Origin: Thiohalocapsa sp963704155
Lineage (GTDB): Bacteria > Pseudomonadota > Gammaproteobacteria > Chromatiales > Chromatiaceae
NCBI GenBank assembly: GCA_963704155.1
Contig: CAVPHF010000045.1
Location: forward strand, 62,001-126,000
DNA: 64,000 nt
Direction of reading: 5' to 3'
Positions 37,790 to 47,371 of this stretch are shown here, in pieces; the stretch's first letter is position 1; every line of letters starts with the position of its first letter. The notes below the pieces were generated by a model that had not been told where the DNA came from, searched no databases, and saw only the letters and a list, made by a program, of their open reading frames with translations. The translations under genes and the position numbers were made by a program.

Positions 37790-38413
37790 TCAGCGGTGGC
37801 CGCGAAGGCGCCGCCCGTGGGTACCGTCCGGCTCCTGCATCGAGGCGGCCAGCTCGGCGAGCAGCGCCTCTTCGTCCTCGGCAGCCGGCTCGGGCGCCTG
37901 CAGAATACGGACCTCAGCGCTCTCTATGGCGTCGAGCACACGCCGTCGGATCTCCTTGACCTCGTAACCGTCTTGCAGCGGTAACCTGATTAACGGCAGT
38001 CCAGCCGAGGCACAGGCGTCCCGGATGACGCTGACGGTCTGCTTGGCGGCCCTGGTCTGATCATCCGACTCGACCAACACCGCGCACAAAGGGAAGCCAT
38101 CCGCCGCGGAACAGACCAGGAAATCCAGCGTGGCACGCTGCAACACCACCGCCGCCTTGGCACGGCGCCGGCGCGGCTGATCTTGGTCGGCCTGCAGCAC
38201 CGCGGACAGCGCGACCTTTGCCAGCACATCAAAGTCACCACTGGCGGCCTCTTGAATGGCGCTCCAGCACAGGCGTTCCTCAGCCGTCAAGAAGCACGGA
38301 CGCCGCGTAAAGAAGACACCGCGTGCGCCGCTGGTGGCGGCCTTGAGCAGTTGCAGCAACAGGTTGGCGACCAGCAGCCCGGCGATGAAGACGAGTAAAT
38401 AGAAAGGCTCCAT
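37790..38413 (-). CDS. Membrane-anchored DUF2726 protein
   Basis: A 207-residue protein starting MEPFYLLVFIAGLLVANLLL at 38413: one N-terminal membrane helix followed by a soluble domain. The pattern FLTAEERLCWSAIQEA, DVLAKVALSAVL, then LDFLVCSAADGFPLCAVLVESDDQ and LPLIRLPLQDGYEVKEIRRRV corresponds to DUF2726, a restriction-nuclease-like fold of unknown role. The last 30 residues are Glu-rich then basic. It is convergent with the Rieske gene and divergent from ccmA across about 256 bp. Confidence 0.78.
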   Translation of the reverse strand: MEPFYLLVFIAGLLVANLLLQLLKAATSGARGVFFTRRPCFLTAEERLCWSAIQEAASGDFDVLAKVALSAVLQADQDQPRRRRAKAAVVLQRATLDFLVCSAADGFPLCAVLVESDDQTRAAKQTVSVIRDACASAGLPLIRLPLQDGYEVKEIRRRVLDAIESAEVRILQAPEPAAEDEEALLAELAASMQEPDGTHGRRLRGHR

Positions 38414-38669
38414 GGATCGACTCCGACGATGCCACTCCAATGACAGGGATTCGCGCGCAGTTTACCCCAGAAGGCGCCAGCGGCCGCGAGAGGCGGGACG
38501 CCCCGTCGAGTCGTCCGGCTCGCGGCGAAGGCTCCCGGCTAAACCGAAGGGTCTAACCGGCGGCCCCGAGTTGTCGCTGGCAGACAGACCTTGTATGGTG
38601 CCGGTCCGCGGGCGATTGGTGCCTGCTTGTTTCACGCACCCCTGCCGGTTTTTAGGATCTCCCGCCATC

Positions 38670-39305
38670 ATGCTCGAGGTTGCAGCCCTGGCCTGCCGAC
38701 GCGGTGACCGATTGCTGTTTTCGGAACTCGGGTTCTCGGTCGCGCCGCAGACACTACTGCATGTGCGCGGGCGCAACGGCAGCGGCAAGACAACCCTGTT
38801 GCGGGCCTTATCCGGCCTGCTGAGGCCCGACCAGGGCAGCATCCGTTGGCGCGGCGAAGACATCCGTGATCTGGCCGAGGACTTCAACCGCGAACTGCTC
38901 TACTTCGGTCACCTTAACGGCATCAAAGCCGATCTGACCGGGCTCGAGAATCTGCGCGTGTCGGCCACGCTCGATCAGGATCCGGTGAGCGATGCGGAGA
39001 TCCTTGGCGCGCTGGCGCGCATCGGCCTTGCCGGGTTCGAGGATCTGCCGACGCGCATGCTCTCCCAAGGCCAGAAGAAGCGCGTCGCCTTGGCGCGCCT
39101 GATCCTAAGCAAGGCGCAACTCTGGATACTGGACGAGCCCTTCACCGCGCTCGACGCCGATGCCGTCGAACTGCTGCAGACATTGATCAGCGAGCAGGTC
39201 GCCCGCGGCGGCGCGGTCGTGCTGACCACACACCAGGAGGTCGCATTGACACGCGGCGAGATCCAACGCCTGACGCTCAGCGGCGACCCTGCCGTCTACC
39301 TTTAG
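38670..39305 (+). CDS. ccmA: Heme export ABC transporter ATPase CcmA
   Basis: ATP-binding subunit of CcmABCD, which releases holo-CcmE for cytochrome c maturation. 211 residues; Walker A GRNGSGKTTLLRAL, signature LSQGQKKRVALARL, Walker B LWILDEPFTALD. The ATG at 38670 begins with the family sequence MLEVAALACRRGDRLLF; an in-frame extension to 38412 has no support. First gene of an unbroken ccmABCDEFGHI run, consistent with the many c-type cytochromes in this window. Confidence 0.96.
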   Translation: MLEVAALACRRGDRLLFSELGFSVAPQTLLHVRGRNGSGKTTLLRALSGLLRPDQGSIRWRGEDIRDLAEDFNRELLYFGHLNGIKADLTGLENLRVSATLDQDPVSDAEILGALARIGLAGFEDLPTRMLSQGQKKRVALARLILSKAQLWILDEPFTALDADAVELLQTLISEQVARGGAVVLTTHQEVALTRGEIQRLTLSGDPAVYL

Positions 39306-39338
39306 ACGCATTTCCGCCGAGTCCCTTTTTCTAATAAA

Positions 39339-40010
39339 ATGCTCAAGGTCTTTGCCTGCATACTCGGCCGCGATCTCACGCTTGCGCTGCGCCGGCGCAC
39401 GGACGTGCTGACCACGCTGTTCTTCTTCATCATCGTCGTCAGCTTGTTCCCACTCGGCGTCGGCAGCGAGCGAGAGATGCTGCGCGAGTTGGGGCCTGGC
39501 GTGGTCTGGGTGGCGGCGCTGCTGGCATCCATGCTGGCGCTGGAGCGGCTGTTCGCTGCGGATTTCGACGACGGCACGCTGGAGCAAATGCTGCTCACCG
39601 GCCAGCCCCTTTCATTGCTGGTGCTTGCCAAGGTGGTCGCCCACTGGCTGTTGACCGGCCTTCCCTTGGTGATCATTGCGCCGCTGGTGGCGATGCAGTA
39701 TCACCTCACCCAGACGGCGGTCTGGGTCATGATGGCGTCACTAGCGCTCGGCACGCCGATCCTGAGCCTGCTCGGCGCCATCGGGGCGGCACTGACGCTA
39801 GGTCTGCGCGGCGGCGGCATCCTGCTGTCGCTGCTGATCCTGCCGCTGTACATCCCGGTGCTGGTCTACGGTTCAGGTGCGGTGACCGTCAGCATGATCG
39901 AAATCAGCGACATTCAACCCTATTTCTACCTGTTAGGCGCCTTTCTGCTGGTTGCGCTGGTCTTCGCGCCCTTGGCCTCGGCAGCCGCGCTGCGCATCTC
40001 CACCGAGTGA
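39339..40010 (+). CDS. ccmB: Heme export ABC transporter permease CcmB
   Basis: 223 residues with six predicted membrane helices; starts MLKVFACILGRDLTLALRRRTDVL and contains the CcmB loop MLALERLFAADFDDGTLEQMLL. Partners CcmA and CcmC in the inner membrane. It ends 4 bp before the ccmC ATG. Confidence 0.95.
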   Translation: MLKVFACILGRDLTLALRRRTDVLTTLFFFIIVVSLFPLGVGSEREMLRELGPGVVWVAALLASMLALERLFAADFDDGTLEQMLLTGQPLSLLVLAKVVAHWLLTGLPLVIIAPLVAMQYHLTQTAVWVMMASLALGTPILSLLGAIGAALTLGLRGGGILLSLLILPLYIPVLVYGSGAVTVSMIEISDIQPYFYLLGAFLLVALVFAPLASAAALRISTE

Positions 40011-40014
40011 CGAC

Positions 40015-40773
40015 ATGAAGATGAACTGGTTCAAATTCGCCTCGCCGACCGCCTTCTACCCGCTCGCGGGCCGGCTAGTGCCCTGGCTGGGCGGCTTGGC
40101 GTTCATACTCATCCTGTTTTCGCTGTATTGGGGCTTCTTCGAGACACCGGATCGGCTCGGCGGCAGCAATCCGCAAAAGGAGTATTACCGCATCATCTTC
40201 ATCCATGTACCGGCCGCCTGGATGTCGATGTGGCTGTACCTGGTGCTCGCCGCCTGGGCCGCAATCGGGCTGGTGTTCAACACGCGCTTGAGCTTTATGA
40301 TGGCGAACGCGGTGGCGCCGACCGGCGCCATCTTCACCTTCATCGCACTCTGGACCGGCGCCTTCTGGGGTCGACCGAGCTGGGGCACCTACTGGGACTG
40401 GGATCCGCGCCTGACCTCGGAACTGATCCTGTTCTTCTTGTATATCGGCTATATTGCGCTGCATTCGGCAATCGACGACCTGCGCCGTGCCGATCGCGCA
40501 TCGGCCCTACTCGCCATCGTCGGCCTAGTGATGCTGCCGATCATCTTCTGGTCCATCAACTGCCCGGACCCGAACCAATGCGCGGCGCTGCACCAGCGCT
40601 CGTCGCTGTCGAATATCGAAAGCAATATCCTGACCGCCATGCTGACCATGACACTGGGCTTCTGGCTCTACTCCTTCGCGGCGGCCTTTTCGCGATTGCG
40701 CGGGATTATCCTCACGCGCGAGTCGGACAGCCAATGGGTGCGAGGCGTCATCGAACGGGAGGCACCGGCATGA
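40015..40773 (+). CDS. ccmC: Heme handling protein CcmC
   Basis: 252 residues, six membrane helices. It delivers heme to CcmE in the periplasm through the tryptophan-rich WWD-type motif, seen here as GRPSWGTYWDWDPRLTSELIL (in two adjoining parts), with flanking histidines in IFIHVPAAWMS and YIALHSAID. The ATG at 40015 is chosen because it yields the family N-terminus MKMNWFKFASP. The TGA overlaps the ccmD start (ATGA). Confidence 0.95.
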   Translation: MKMNWFKFASPTAFYPLAGRLVPWLGGLAFILILFSLYWGFFETPDRLGGSNPQKEYYRIIFIHVPAAWMSMWLYLVLAAWAAIGLVFNTRLSFMMANAVAPTGAIFTFIALWTGAFWGRPSWGTYWDWDPRLTSELILFFLYIGYIALHSAIDDLRRADRASALLAIVGLVMLPIIFWSINCPDPNQCAALHQRSSLSNIESNILTAMLTMTLGFWLYSFAAAFSRLRGIILTRESDSQWVRGVIEREAPA

Positions 40774-40982
40774 TGGAGTTCCTGCGCCAAGGCGGCTACG
40801 CCTTCTTCGTCTGGGGCGCGTTCGGCGTAACCTTCGCGCTCTTGGTAGCTGAAGTCGTGCAGTTGCGCAGCAGCCGTAGAACCATTTTGGCGCGCGTCGG
40901 TCGATTGTCTCGACTACGCGCCAGCAACGCCGGCGTCCATGCCGGCGAGCACAAAAATATGCCCCGAGGAGGTCGATCGTGA
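40770..40982 (+). CDS. ccmD: Heme exporter accessory protein CcmD
   Basis: 70 residues: MMEFLRQGGYAFFVWGAFGV followed by the rest of a single membrane helix and a basic cytoplasmic tail (LRSSRRTILARVGRLSRL). CcmD is a small partner that helps release holo-CcmE from CcmABC. It overlaps ccmC by four bases and the GTG of ccmE by four bases. The C-terminal tail is longer than usual. Confidence 0.88.
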   Translation: MMEFLRQGGYAFFVWGAFGVTFALLVAEVVQLRSSRRTILARVGRLSRLRASNAGVHAGEHKNMPRGGRS

Positions 40983-41443
40983 AAGCACGTCAAAAACGTT
41001 TGGTGTTTGTCGGTCTCGCCGTTGTCGGCGTCGGTGCCGCGGCGTCGCTTGCGCTTAGCGCGTTGCAGAGCAACATCGCCTACTTCTTCAGCCCCACGCA
41101 GGTGATGGCGAACGAGCATCCCACCGACGCCGTCTTCCGGGTCGGCGGCCTGGTGGTTGAGAACACCTTGCAACGTCAACAAGACGGATTGACGGTGCGC
41201 TTCGACGTCACCGACAACGCCGCGATCGTCCCGGTCAGCTACACCGGCATCCTGCCTGACCTGTTCGGCGAGGGACAGGGCGTCGTCGCCAAGGGTCGCA
41301 TCGGCACGGACGGCATGTTCTACGCCGAGGAAGTGCTGGCCAAGCACGATGAATCCTACATGCCGCCCGAGGTCGCGGACACCTTGCAGACCGCCCACGC
41401 CGAGGGCGTGGTCCAGGCCACCGCGGAGACCCTCAGCCAATGA
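40979..41443 (+). CDS. ccmE: Heme chaperone CcmE
   Basis: 154 residues, GTG start with AGGAGG seven bases upstream. An N-terminal anchor (LVFVGLAVVGVGAAASLAL) is followed by the OB-fold domain, with the covalent heme-binding histidine in LAKHDESYMPPE. It ferries heme from CcmC to CcmF. Start and stop overlap ccmD and ccmF by four bases each. Confidence 0.95.
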   Translation: MKARQKRLVFVGLAVVGVGAAASLALSALQSNIAYFFSPTQVMANEHPTDAVFRVGGLVVENTLQRQQDGLTVRFDVTDNAAIVPVSYTGILPDLFGEGQGVVAKGRIGTDGMFYAEEVLAKHDESYMPPEVADTLQTAHAEGVVQATAETLSQ

Positions 41444-43456
41444 TCCCGGAACTCGGACACATCGCACTGATACTGGCGCTGATCATCGCCGTCGTCCAGG
41501 CTGCCTTCCCGCTTGCGGGTTCGCTGGCAGGAACAGCGGGCGGCCCCAGCGCCTCAGCTGGCGCTAACCGCCCGTGGATGAGTATGGCGCGGCCGCTCGC
41601 CTACGGTCAGTTCACGCTCCTGGTGATTGCCTTTGCCGCGCTGGCTCAGGCGTTCCTGACCAACGACTTCTCGGTGCTCTATGTCGCCCAGCACTCCAAC
41701 ACCCTGCTGCCGACCATCTATAAGATTTCAGCGGTCTGGGGCGGTCACGAGGGGTCGCTCTTGCTATGGGTTCTGTTTATGGCCGCCTGGGGCGCGGCGG
41801 TGGCAGCCTTCAGCGGTAACCTGCCCCTGACGGTCATCGCCCGGGTCCTGTCCGTGCAAGGCATGGTGGCGATCGGCTTTCTGCTGTTCATGCTGCTGAC
41901 GTCGAATCCGTTCGAGCGTCTGTTCCCGGTGCCGCCCGAGGGACGTGATCTGAACCCGCTGCTGCAGGACTTCGGACTCGCCATCCACCCGCCGATGTTG
42001 TACATGGGCTACGTCGGCTTCTCAGTGGCCTTCGCCTTTGCCATCGCCGCGCTGATCGGCGGCCGGCTCGATGCCGCATGGGCACGCTGGTCACGCCCCT
42101 GGACCACGGTTGCCTGGGCCTTCTTGACCATCGGCATCGCACTCGGCTCCTGGTGGGCCTATTACGAACTCGGCTGGGGCGGCTGGTGGTTCTGGGATCC
42201 GGTCGAGAATGCCTCACTGATGCCCTGGCTGATCGGCACCGCGCTGATGCACTCGCTGGCGGTCACCGAGAAGCGCGGCGCCTTTAAGTCCTGGACCGTG
42301 CTGCTGGCCATCTTCGCCTTTTCGCTGAGCCTGCTCGGTACCTTCCTGGTGCGCTCAGGCGTGCTCACCTCGGTGCATGCATTCGCGACCGACCCCGAGC
42401 GCGGGCTGTTCATCCTGATCTTCCTATGCATCGTGGTCGGCGGCTCCCTTGCGCTCTACGCCTGGCGGGCGCCCGAGGTCTCCGAGGGCGGGCGTTTCGA
42501 TCTGATCTCACGGGAGAGTGCCCTGCTCGGCAACAACCTGCTGTTCGTCGCCTTTACCGTGCTGGTCCTGTTCGGCACCCTGGCGCCGCTGATCTACGAG
42601 GCCTTCGACTGGGGCAAGATCTCGGTCGGTTTCCCGTGGTTCAACAAGATGTTCGTGGCCCTGGCGCCCTTCCTCGCGACTCCTGCTCGGCATCGGTCCG
42701 GCGGTGCGCTGGAAGCATGACGACCCCGGGCGCCTCACCAGGCTGCTGTGGATTGCGTTCGCGCTCAGCATACTGGTGCTCGCGGTCATGGCACTGCCCA
42801 TGTTCAGCGGCGGCCACCTCTGGGTGCCGATCGGTATCGCGCTCGCGGCCTGGCTGCTGTTCTCGCACATCGTCATCGTCCGCGACCGGCTCAAGAACAG
42901 GCCGGGCCTGCAAGCCTGGCTCGCGGATTTGCGCGGCAACGGCCGCAGCTTCTACGGCATGGTCACCGCGCACATCGGCGTCGCCGTGTTCATCGTCGGT
43001 GTCACCATGGTGTCGAACTTCCAGGGCGAGGAAGACGTGCGCATGTCGCCGGGTGACAGCCACGAACTCGCGGGCTACCGCTTCCAGTTTCTCGGCGCCG
43101 AGAAGGCCCCGGGGCCGAACTACCAGGCAGACCGCGGACATTTCGTCGTCTACCGCGGCGACAAGCAGATCGCCGAGCTGTACCCGGAGAAGCGCAGCTA
43201 TCTCGCTGGCGGCATGCCGATGACCGAGGCGGCCATCGACGCCGGCCTGTTCCGCGACATCTATGTCTCGCTCGGCGAGCCTGTCGGCGGCGGTGACTGG
43301 GCGCTGCGGCTCTACTACAAGCCTTATGTCCGCTGGATCTGGCTGGGCTCCATATTGATGGCGCTCGGCGGGATCATCGCCGTGACGGACGCGCGCTATC
43401 GCACGGCCCGCGCCCGCTCCAGCGTGCCGGCCACGGGCGCCGCGGCGCGCGCGTGA
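41440..43456 (+). CDS. ccmF: Cytochrome c heme lyase subunit CcmF, frameshifted near 42678
   Basis: About 670 residues, the large membrane subunit of the heme ligation complex. Frame 1 (41440-42720) holds ISAVWGGHEGSLLLWVLFMA, the WWD motif ELGWGGWWFWDPVENASLMP and LVRSGVLTSVHAFATDP. After APFLA at about 42678 one extra base shifts the frame; the correct continuation LLLGIGPAVRWKHDDPGRLTRLLW runs in the next frame through the large periplasmic domain and last membrane helix to 43456. The next gene starts overlapping that stop, showing that the second frame is the genuine end. A working ccmF is expected here, so a sequence error is likely. Confidence 0.92.
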
Positions 43457-44037
43457 GTCCGATGGAACCAACCAAACCGCAGTCGCCAAAGTCGAACTCA
43501 AGGCGTGTCGTCACTGCGCTGGTGCCGCTGGCACTCTTTGTTGCGCTGGTGGCGCTGCTGGTCTTCGGCTTGGGCAATGATCCGCGCAAGGTCCCGTCGC
43601 CGCTAATCGGTAAGCCGGTGCCGGCGTTCAGCCTACCCGAGCTGACCGATCCGGGCCGCGAGGTCAGCGATGCCGACCTCAGAGGCAAGATATCGCTGGT
43701 CAACGTCTGGGCATCCTGGTGCACGTCCTGCCGTGCCGAGCATCAGGCACTGATGGCCTTGTCCGAGATCCCAGACTTCCAGATCGTCGGCCTCAATTGG
43801 AAGGACGACGCCGCCACCGCCAATCAGGTGCTTCGACTGACCGGCAACCCGTACGACATGAACGGCTATGACCCGGACAATACCGTCGGCATCGATTGGG
43901 GTGTCTATGGCGCGCCGGAGACCTTCATCGTCGACAAGCAGGGCATCATCCGCTACAAGCACATCGGCCCGATCGACCGCCGCGTTTGGGAAGAGACGCT
44001 CCAGCCCTTGGTCGCACAGATCAAGGCCGAGGGTTAG
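43453..44037 (+). CDS. ccmG: Thiol:disulfide interchange protein CcmG/DsbE
   Basis: A membrane-tethered thioredoxin-like protein that reduces apocytochrome or CcmH. GTG at 43453 overlaps the ccmF stop; an ATG three codons later is possible. A membrane anchor (VVTALVPLALFVALVALLVFGL) precedes the VNVWASWCTSCRAEHQAL active site (CTSC, Cys about 90) and the GVYGAPETFIVDKQG cis-Pro loop typical of DsbE. Confidence 0.94.
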   Translation: MSPMEPTKPQSPKSNSRRVVTALVPLALFVALVALLVFGLGNDPRKVPSPLIGKPVPAFSLPELTDPGREVSDADLRGKISLVNVWASWCTSCRAEHQALMALSEIPDFQIVGLNWKDDAATANQVLRLTGNPYDMNGYDPDNTVGIDWGVYGAPETFIVDKQGIIRYKHIGPIDRRVWEETLQPLVAQIKAEG

Positions 44038-44117
44038 TCGACGGCGCGAATCCCGTTGCGGCGCCCTGCTGCGCAACCGCGGGTGCCGTGGTGTCGAAGC
44101 ACCTAGAACCCCGGCCA

Positions 44118-44639
44118 ATGCGACCTCCGTTCAGTTTCATCAACAATGCGATGCCACATTTCTTAAAGCACTTGATCCTCGCGGCCGTGCTGCTCAACTG
44201 CACCTTCGCCGCGGCCTACACGCTTGAGGAGTTTGAATTCGACAGCCCGCAACAGCAGGCCGAGTTCCGCGACCTAATCGCCAAACTACGCTGTCTGGTG
44301 TGTCAGAACGAATCGCTGGCCGGTTCGCAGGCGGAACTGGCGCAAGACCTGCGCAACGAGGTCTATAAGATGATGCGCGCCGGCCAGTCCGAGGACGAAA
44401 TACTGGACTTTCTGATCGCCCGCTATGGTGACTTCGTGCTATACGACCCGCCGCTGAAGCCGTCCACCTACATACTTTGGTTCGGACCCTTTGTGCTGAT
44501 CGGGATCGGCGCCGTGTTCATGGTGCGGGCGGTGCTGCGCAAAAAGGCCAGTTCGGATGCACAGATCAGCGATGCGGACCGCGAGCGGCTGCAGGCATTG
44601 CTCGGCGATGAGAAAGGAAAACCGGATCAAGCATCATGA
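44118..44639 (+). CDS. ccmH: Cytochrome c maturation protein CcmH
   Basis: Apocytochrome thiol-reductant subunit. The LRCLVCQNESLAGS motif carries the redox CxxC; a signal peptide precedes it and a C-terminal membrane helix (YILWFGPFVLIGIGAVFMV) anchors it. The start is either the ATG at 44118 or that at 44151. The stop overlaps the ATG of the next gene by four bases. Confidence 0.94.
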   Translation: MRPPFSFINNAMPHFLKHLILAAVLLNCTFAAAYTLEEFEFDSPQQQAEFRDLIAKLRCLVCQNESLAGSQAELAQDLRNEVYKMMRAGQSEDEILDFLIARYGDFVLYDPPLKPSTYILWFGPFVLIGIGAVFMVRAVLRKKASSDAQISDADRERLQALLGDEKGKPDQAS

Positions 44640-46039
44640 CGATCTTTTGGATACTCGCCGCCGGCCTCGCCGGTTTGGCTACCCTATTCGTTGTCGCACC
44701 CTTGCTCCAGTCGTCGGCTGCAAGCGATGCTGACGACGACATTGATCTCGACAAGCTCAACCTGGCGCTCTTCAAGCAACAGCTTGCCGAGTTGGATGCC
44801 GACCTCGCGGCCGGCAAGCTCGCTCAGGATCAGTATGACTCGGCGCGGCAGGATCTGGAGCGCGAGGCCCTGCACAATGTCAAAGCCGAAGACAGTCCCG
44901 CCGCGACCGCCAACACCAGGCTGCCGAGCGCACGCCTGACCGCCCTGTCGCTGCTCGTCATGGTCCCCTTGTCGGCCTTCGCCCTCTACCTGGCCCTGGG
45001 CAGCCAGGACATGATCCCGCAACTGGAGAGCGCCGCCCTTGGACAGCCCAGGGCGTCTGGTCACGCCGGCGCAGAAGACGGCTTGCCGCCGCTGGACGTG
45101 CTGGTCGAGAAACTGGAACAGCGCATGCAGCAGAACCCGCAGGACGCCGAGGGCTGGATCATGCTTGGGCGCACCTACTTCGCAATGCGCGACACCGAAA
45201 AGGCCGAGAATGCGCTGGAGCGCGCCTATGCGCTGATGCCGGAGGACACCCAGGTCATCCTGGCCTACGCCGAGGCGCTGGCCGCGAACGCTGGCAACAC
45301 CCTTGAAGGACGGCCGGCCGAGCTGATCGCCGAGGCGCTGAAGCTCGACCCGTCCGATCCAACCGCTCGCTGGCTGTCGGGCATGGCCGCATTCCAGCGC
45401 GGCCAATTCAGCGCCGCCAGTGTTGCCTGGAAGCAATCCCTCGCGCAGCTTGATCCAAACAGCGAGGAGGCCGCCGAGCTGCGCGGGCTTATCGCCGAGG
45501 CCGAGCAGCGTGCCGGAGTGCCTTCGGAGGCGCGCGTGGCGGACGCATCGCGACCACAAGCGGACACCGCCATAGATGCCAAGACCGATGCCGGTGGCGG
45601 CGATGCTGGCGGCGACAACACCGCCCGAGCCGAGATCGCCGCCGCGCCCGCGAAGAAGACCGAAGCCGAGCAGATGCGCCCGGAGCCGGTCGCCGCCGGC
45701 ATCGAGGTCGAGGTATCGCTAGCGCCAGATCTGACCACGCGTGCCAGCCCCGAGACCACGGTCTTCGTCTACGCCAAGGCAGCGGACGGTCCGCCGATGC
45801 CGCTCGCTGTCCAGCGTATCAGCGTCGGCGACCTGCCGACGACCCTGCGTCTTGATGACGCCATGGCGATGATGCCGGCGATGCAGCTGTCGAACTTCCC
45901 GCAGGTCATCGTCGGTGCGCGCGTCTCCGCTACGGGGCAGGCCATGGCGCAGCCCGGCGATCTGGAAGGCGAGACCGGCCCAGTCGCCAGCAGCGGCGCC
46001 GGCACGGTCGCGGTGCAGATCAATCGCGTGCGCCCGTGA
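44636..46039 (+). CDS. ccmI: Cytochrome c maturation TPR protein CcmI
   Basis: 467 residues: two membrane helices (4-22 and about 100-118) bracket the cytoplasmic loop DKLNLALFKQQLAELDADLAAGKLA typical of CcmI. A periplasmic TPR domain follows (AEGWIMLGRTYFAMRDTEKAENALERAYALMPE), then an Ala/Asp/Glu-rich linker and a C-terminal beta domain (VSLAPDLTTRASPETTVFVYAKA) that binds apocytochrome C-termini. Last gene of the ccm run. Confidence 0.93.
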   Translation: MTIFWILAAGLAGLATLFVVAPLLQSSAASDADDDIDLDKLNLALFKQQLAELDADLAAGKLAQDQYDSARQDLEREALHNVKAEDSPAATANTRLPSARLTALSLLVMVPLSAFALYLALGSQDMIPQLESAALGQPRASGHAGAEDGLPPLDVLVEKLEQRMQQNPQDAEGWIMLGRTYFAMRDTEKAENALERAYALMPEDTQVILAYAEALAANAGNTLEGRPAELIAEALKLDPSDPTARWLSGMAAFQRGQFSAASVAWKQSLAQLDPNSEEAAELRGLIAEAEQRAGVPSEARVADASRPQADTAIDAKTDAGGGDAGGDNTARAEIAAAPAKKTEAEQMRPEPVAAGIEVEVSLAPDLTTRASPETTVFVYAKAADGPPMPLAVQRISVGDLPTTLRLDDAMAMMPAMQLSNFPQVIVGARVSATGQAMAQPGDLEGETGPVASSGAGTVAVQINRVRP

Positions 46040-46084
46040 CGCTGATCCGCGCGCGGACCGCGACGCCGCCGCCGTTTCGCAATC

Positions 46085-47221
46085 ATGGCCCTGCTGATGC
46101 CGTTCGCCGTGCTCTGCCTGACGCTGCTGCTGCCGGTTATCGGCGCGCTGCTCGCCCATGCACCCGTCGGGGCTCTGCTGCGACTGCCGCTGAACACCCC
46201 TGCTTGGGATCCACTTCAGCCTGACCCTGCACTGACACTGGCGGCGATAGCCGCTTCTGTTGGATCGCTCGCGATCCTCGCCTGGTTGTCCTGGCCGCGG
46301 CAACCCGGCGGCCGGAAGGTGGACACGCGCGAGCCGGCCGCGCTGCCGCGCTACACCTGGTTCGGTGTCTTCGCGCTGCTGATCGCCGTCGTAGCCGTCG
46401 ACGGCGGCGCCGTGAATCTGGCCTGCGGCATGGTCACCCTCGCGCTCGCGCTATTCGTCAATGCCGATACGCAGCGGCGCACCGGCAACAGCCTGATCAA
46501 ACAGCGCACCGGATACTTCTCCAGCTTGTTTGCTGCCAGCCTGGCGGCGGGCTGGACCTTCTACTGGCTGAACCTGTTCGTGCACCTTTGGACGTATCCG
46601 GGGGCCACAGAAAGCGTGTCCTTCGTGCTCGGAAAGTCCGTTCACTACGCGACCTTGCTACCGGGGCTACTGAGCCTGCGCCAATGGCTCGCGTCCTTCC
46701 CAAGCCTGTTGAATTGGACCACTCGGGCGCGCCCGATCGACGGCCGCGGTTCGCGCGAGCAAGGCCTGGCCCTGATCGGCATCGGCGCCGTCGGATTGAT
46801 CGGCGCGGCGATCTGGCCGGACTGGATCTTCCCGCTCACACTGCTGGCTCCGCTGCTGCTCGCGCTCGGTATTCAGCAGATGCGCAATCGCCCGACCTTG
46901 CTCGCCGGCGTCGCCAAGGGCGACTGGAGCCGCATCCTGCTGCCCGGCGCCGCGGCCCTGCTGCTCATGGCGCTATCCCAGGCGTGCAACCAAGTGTTCG
47001 GGCCCGGCTGGGTGTTTCAGTTGCCGCTGATCGGCGGCCCGAGGCTACTCGGCCTGCCGTTGCCCGCCTGGCTCTGGGCATTTCCGCTGGGGTTGCTCGG
47101 TGTCTGGATCGGCGATCAACTGACCACACCCTGGAAGGCTCGCCCGCAGCAACCGCTCTATCGCCCGCGTTTACCGATCAAGATCCCGCTCGTCGACCTG
47201 ACCGGAAAGAACGGACACTGA
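46085..47221 (+). CDS. Hypothetical integral membrane protein, about 10 helices
   Basis: 378 residues, very hydrophobic, with alternating membrane segments from the first residues (MALLMPFAVLCLTLLLPVIG) to about 345, then a short basic tail. Motifs such as TFYWLNLFVHLWTYPGATESV look structural rather than catalytic. It follows ccmI by 45 bp and may belong to the same transcript. It has a NuoL-like feel but lacks the conserved Lys/Glu pattern I would expect. No family is claimed. Confidence 0.7.
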   Translation: MALLMPFAVLCLTLLLPVIGALLAHAPVGALLRLPLNTPAWDPLQPDPALTLAAIAASVGSLAILAWLSWPRQPGGRKVDTREPAALPRYTWFGVFALLIAVVAVDGGAVNLACGMVTLALALFVNADTQRRTGNSLIKQRTGYFSSLFAASLAAGWTFYWLNLFVHLWTYPGATESVSFVLGKSVHYATLLPGLLSLRQWLASFPSLLNWTTRARPIDGRGSREQGLALIGIGAVGLIGAAIWPDWIFPLTLLAPLLLALGIQQMRNRPTLLAGVAKGDWSRILLPGAAALLLMALSQACNQVFGPGWVFQLPLIGGPRLLGLPLPAWLWAFPLGLLGVWIGDQLTTPWKARPQQPLYRPRLPIKIPLVDLTGKNGH

Positions 47222-47371
47222 GCTCGGCCCGGAAGAGCCGTCCGGGTATCTTCGCCGAGTGCTTCAGGCAACCGGCCGGCTTCAATCTTTTGCCGGTCTC
47301 GGGCATGCTGTACCTCGGCCGGCGGACCAGCCAAGATACTTCCAAACTCGAAACTCGTCGCTTTCCAATCA

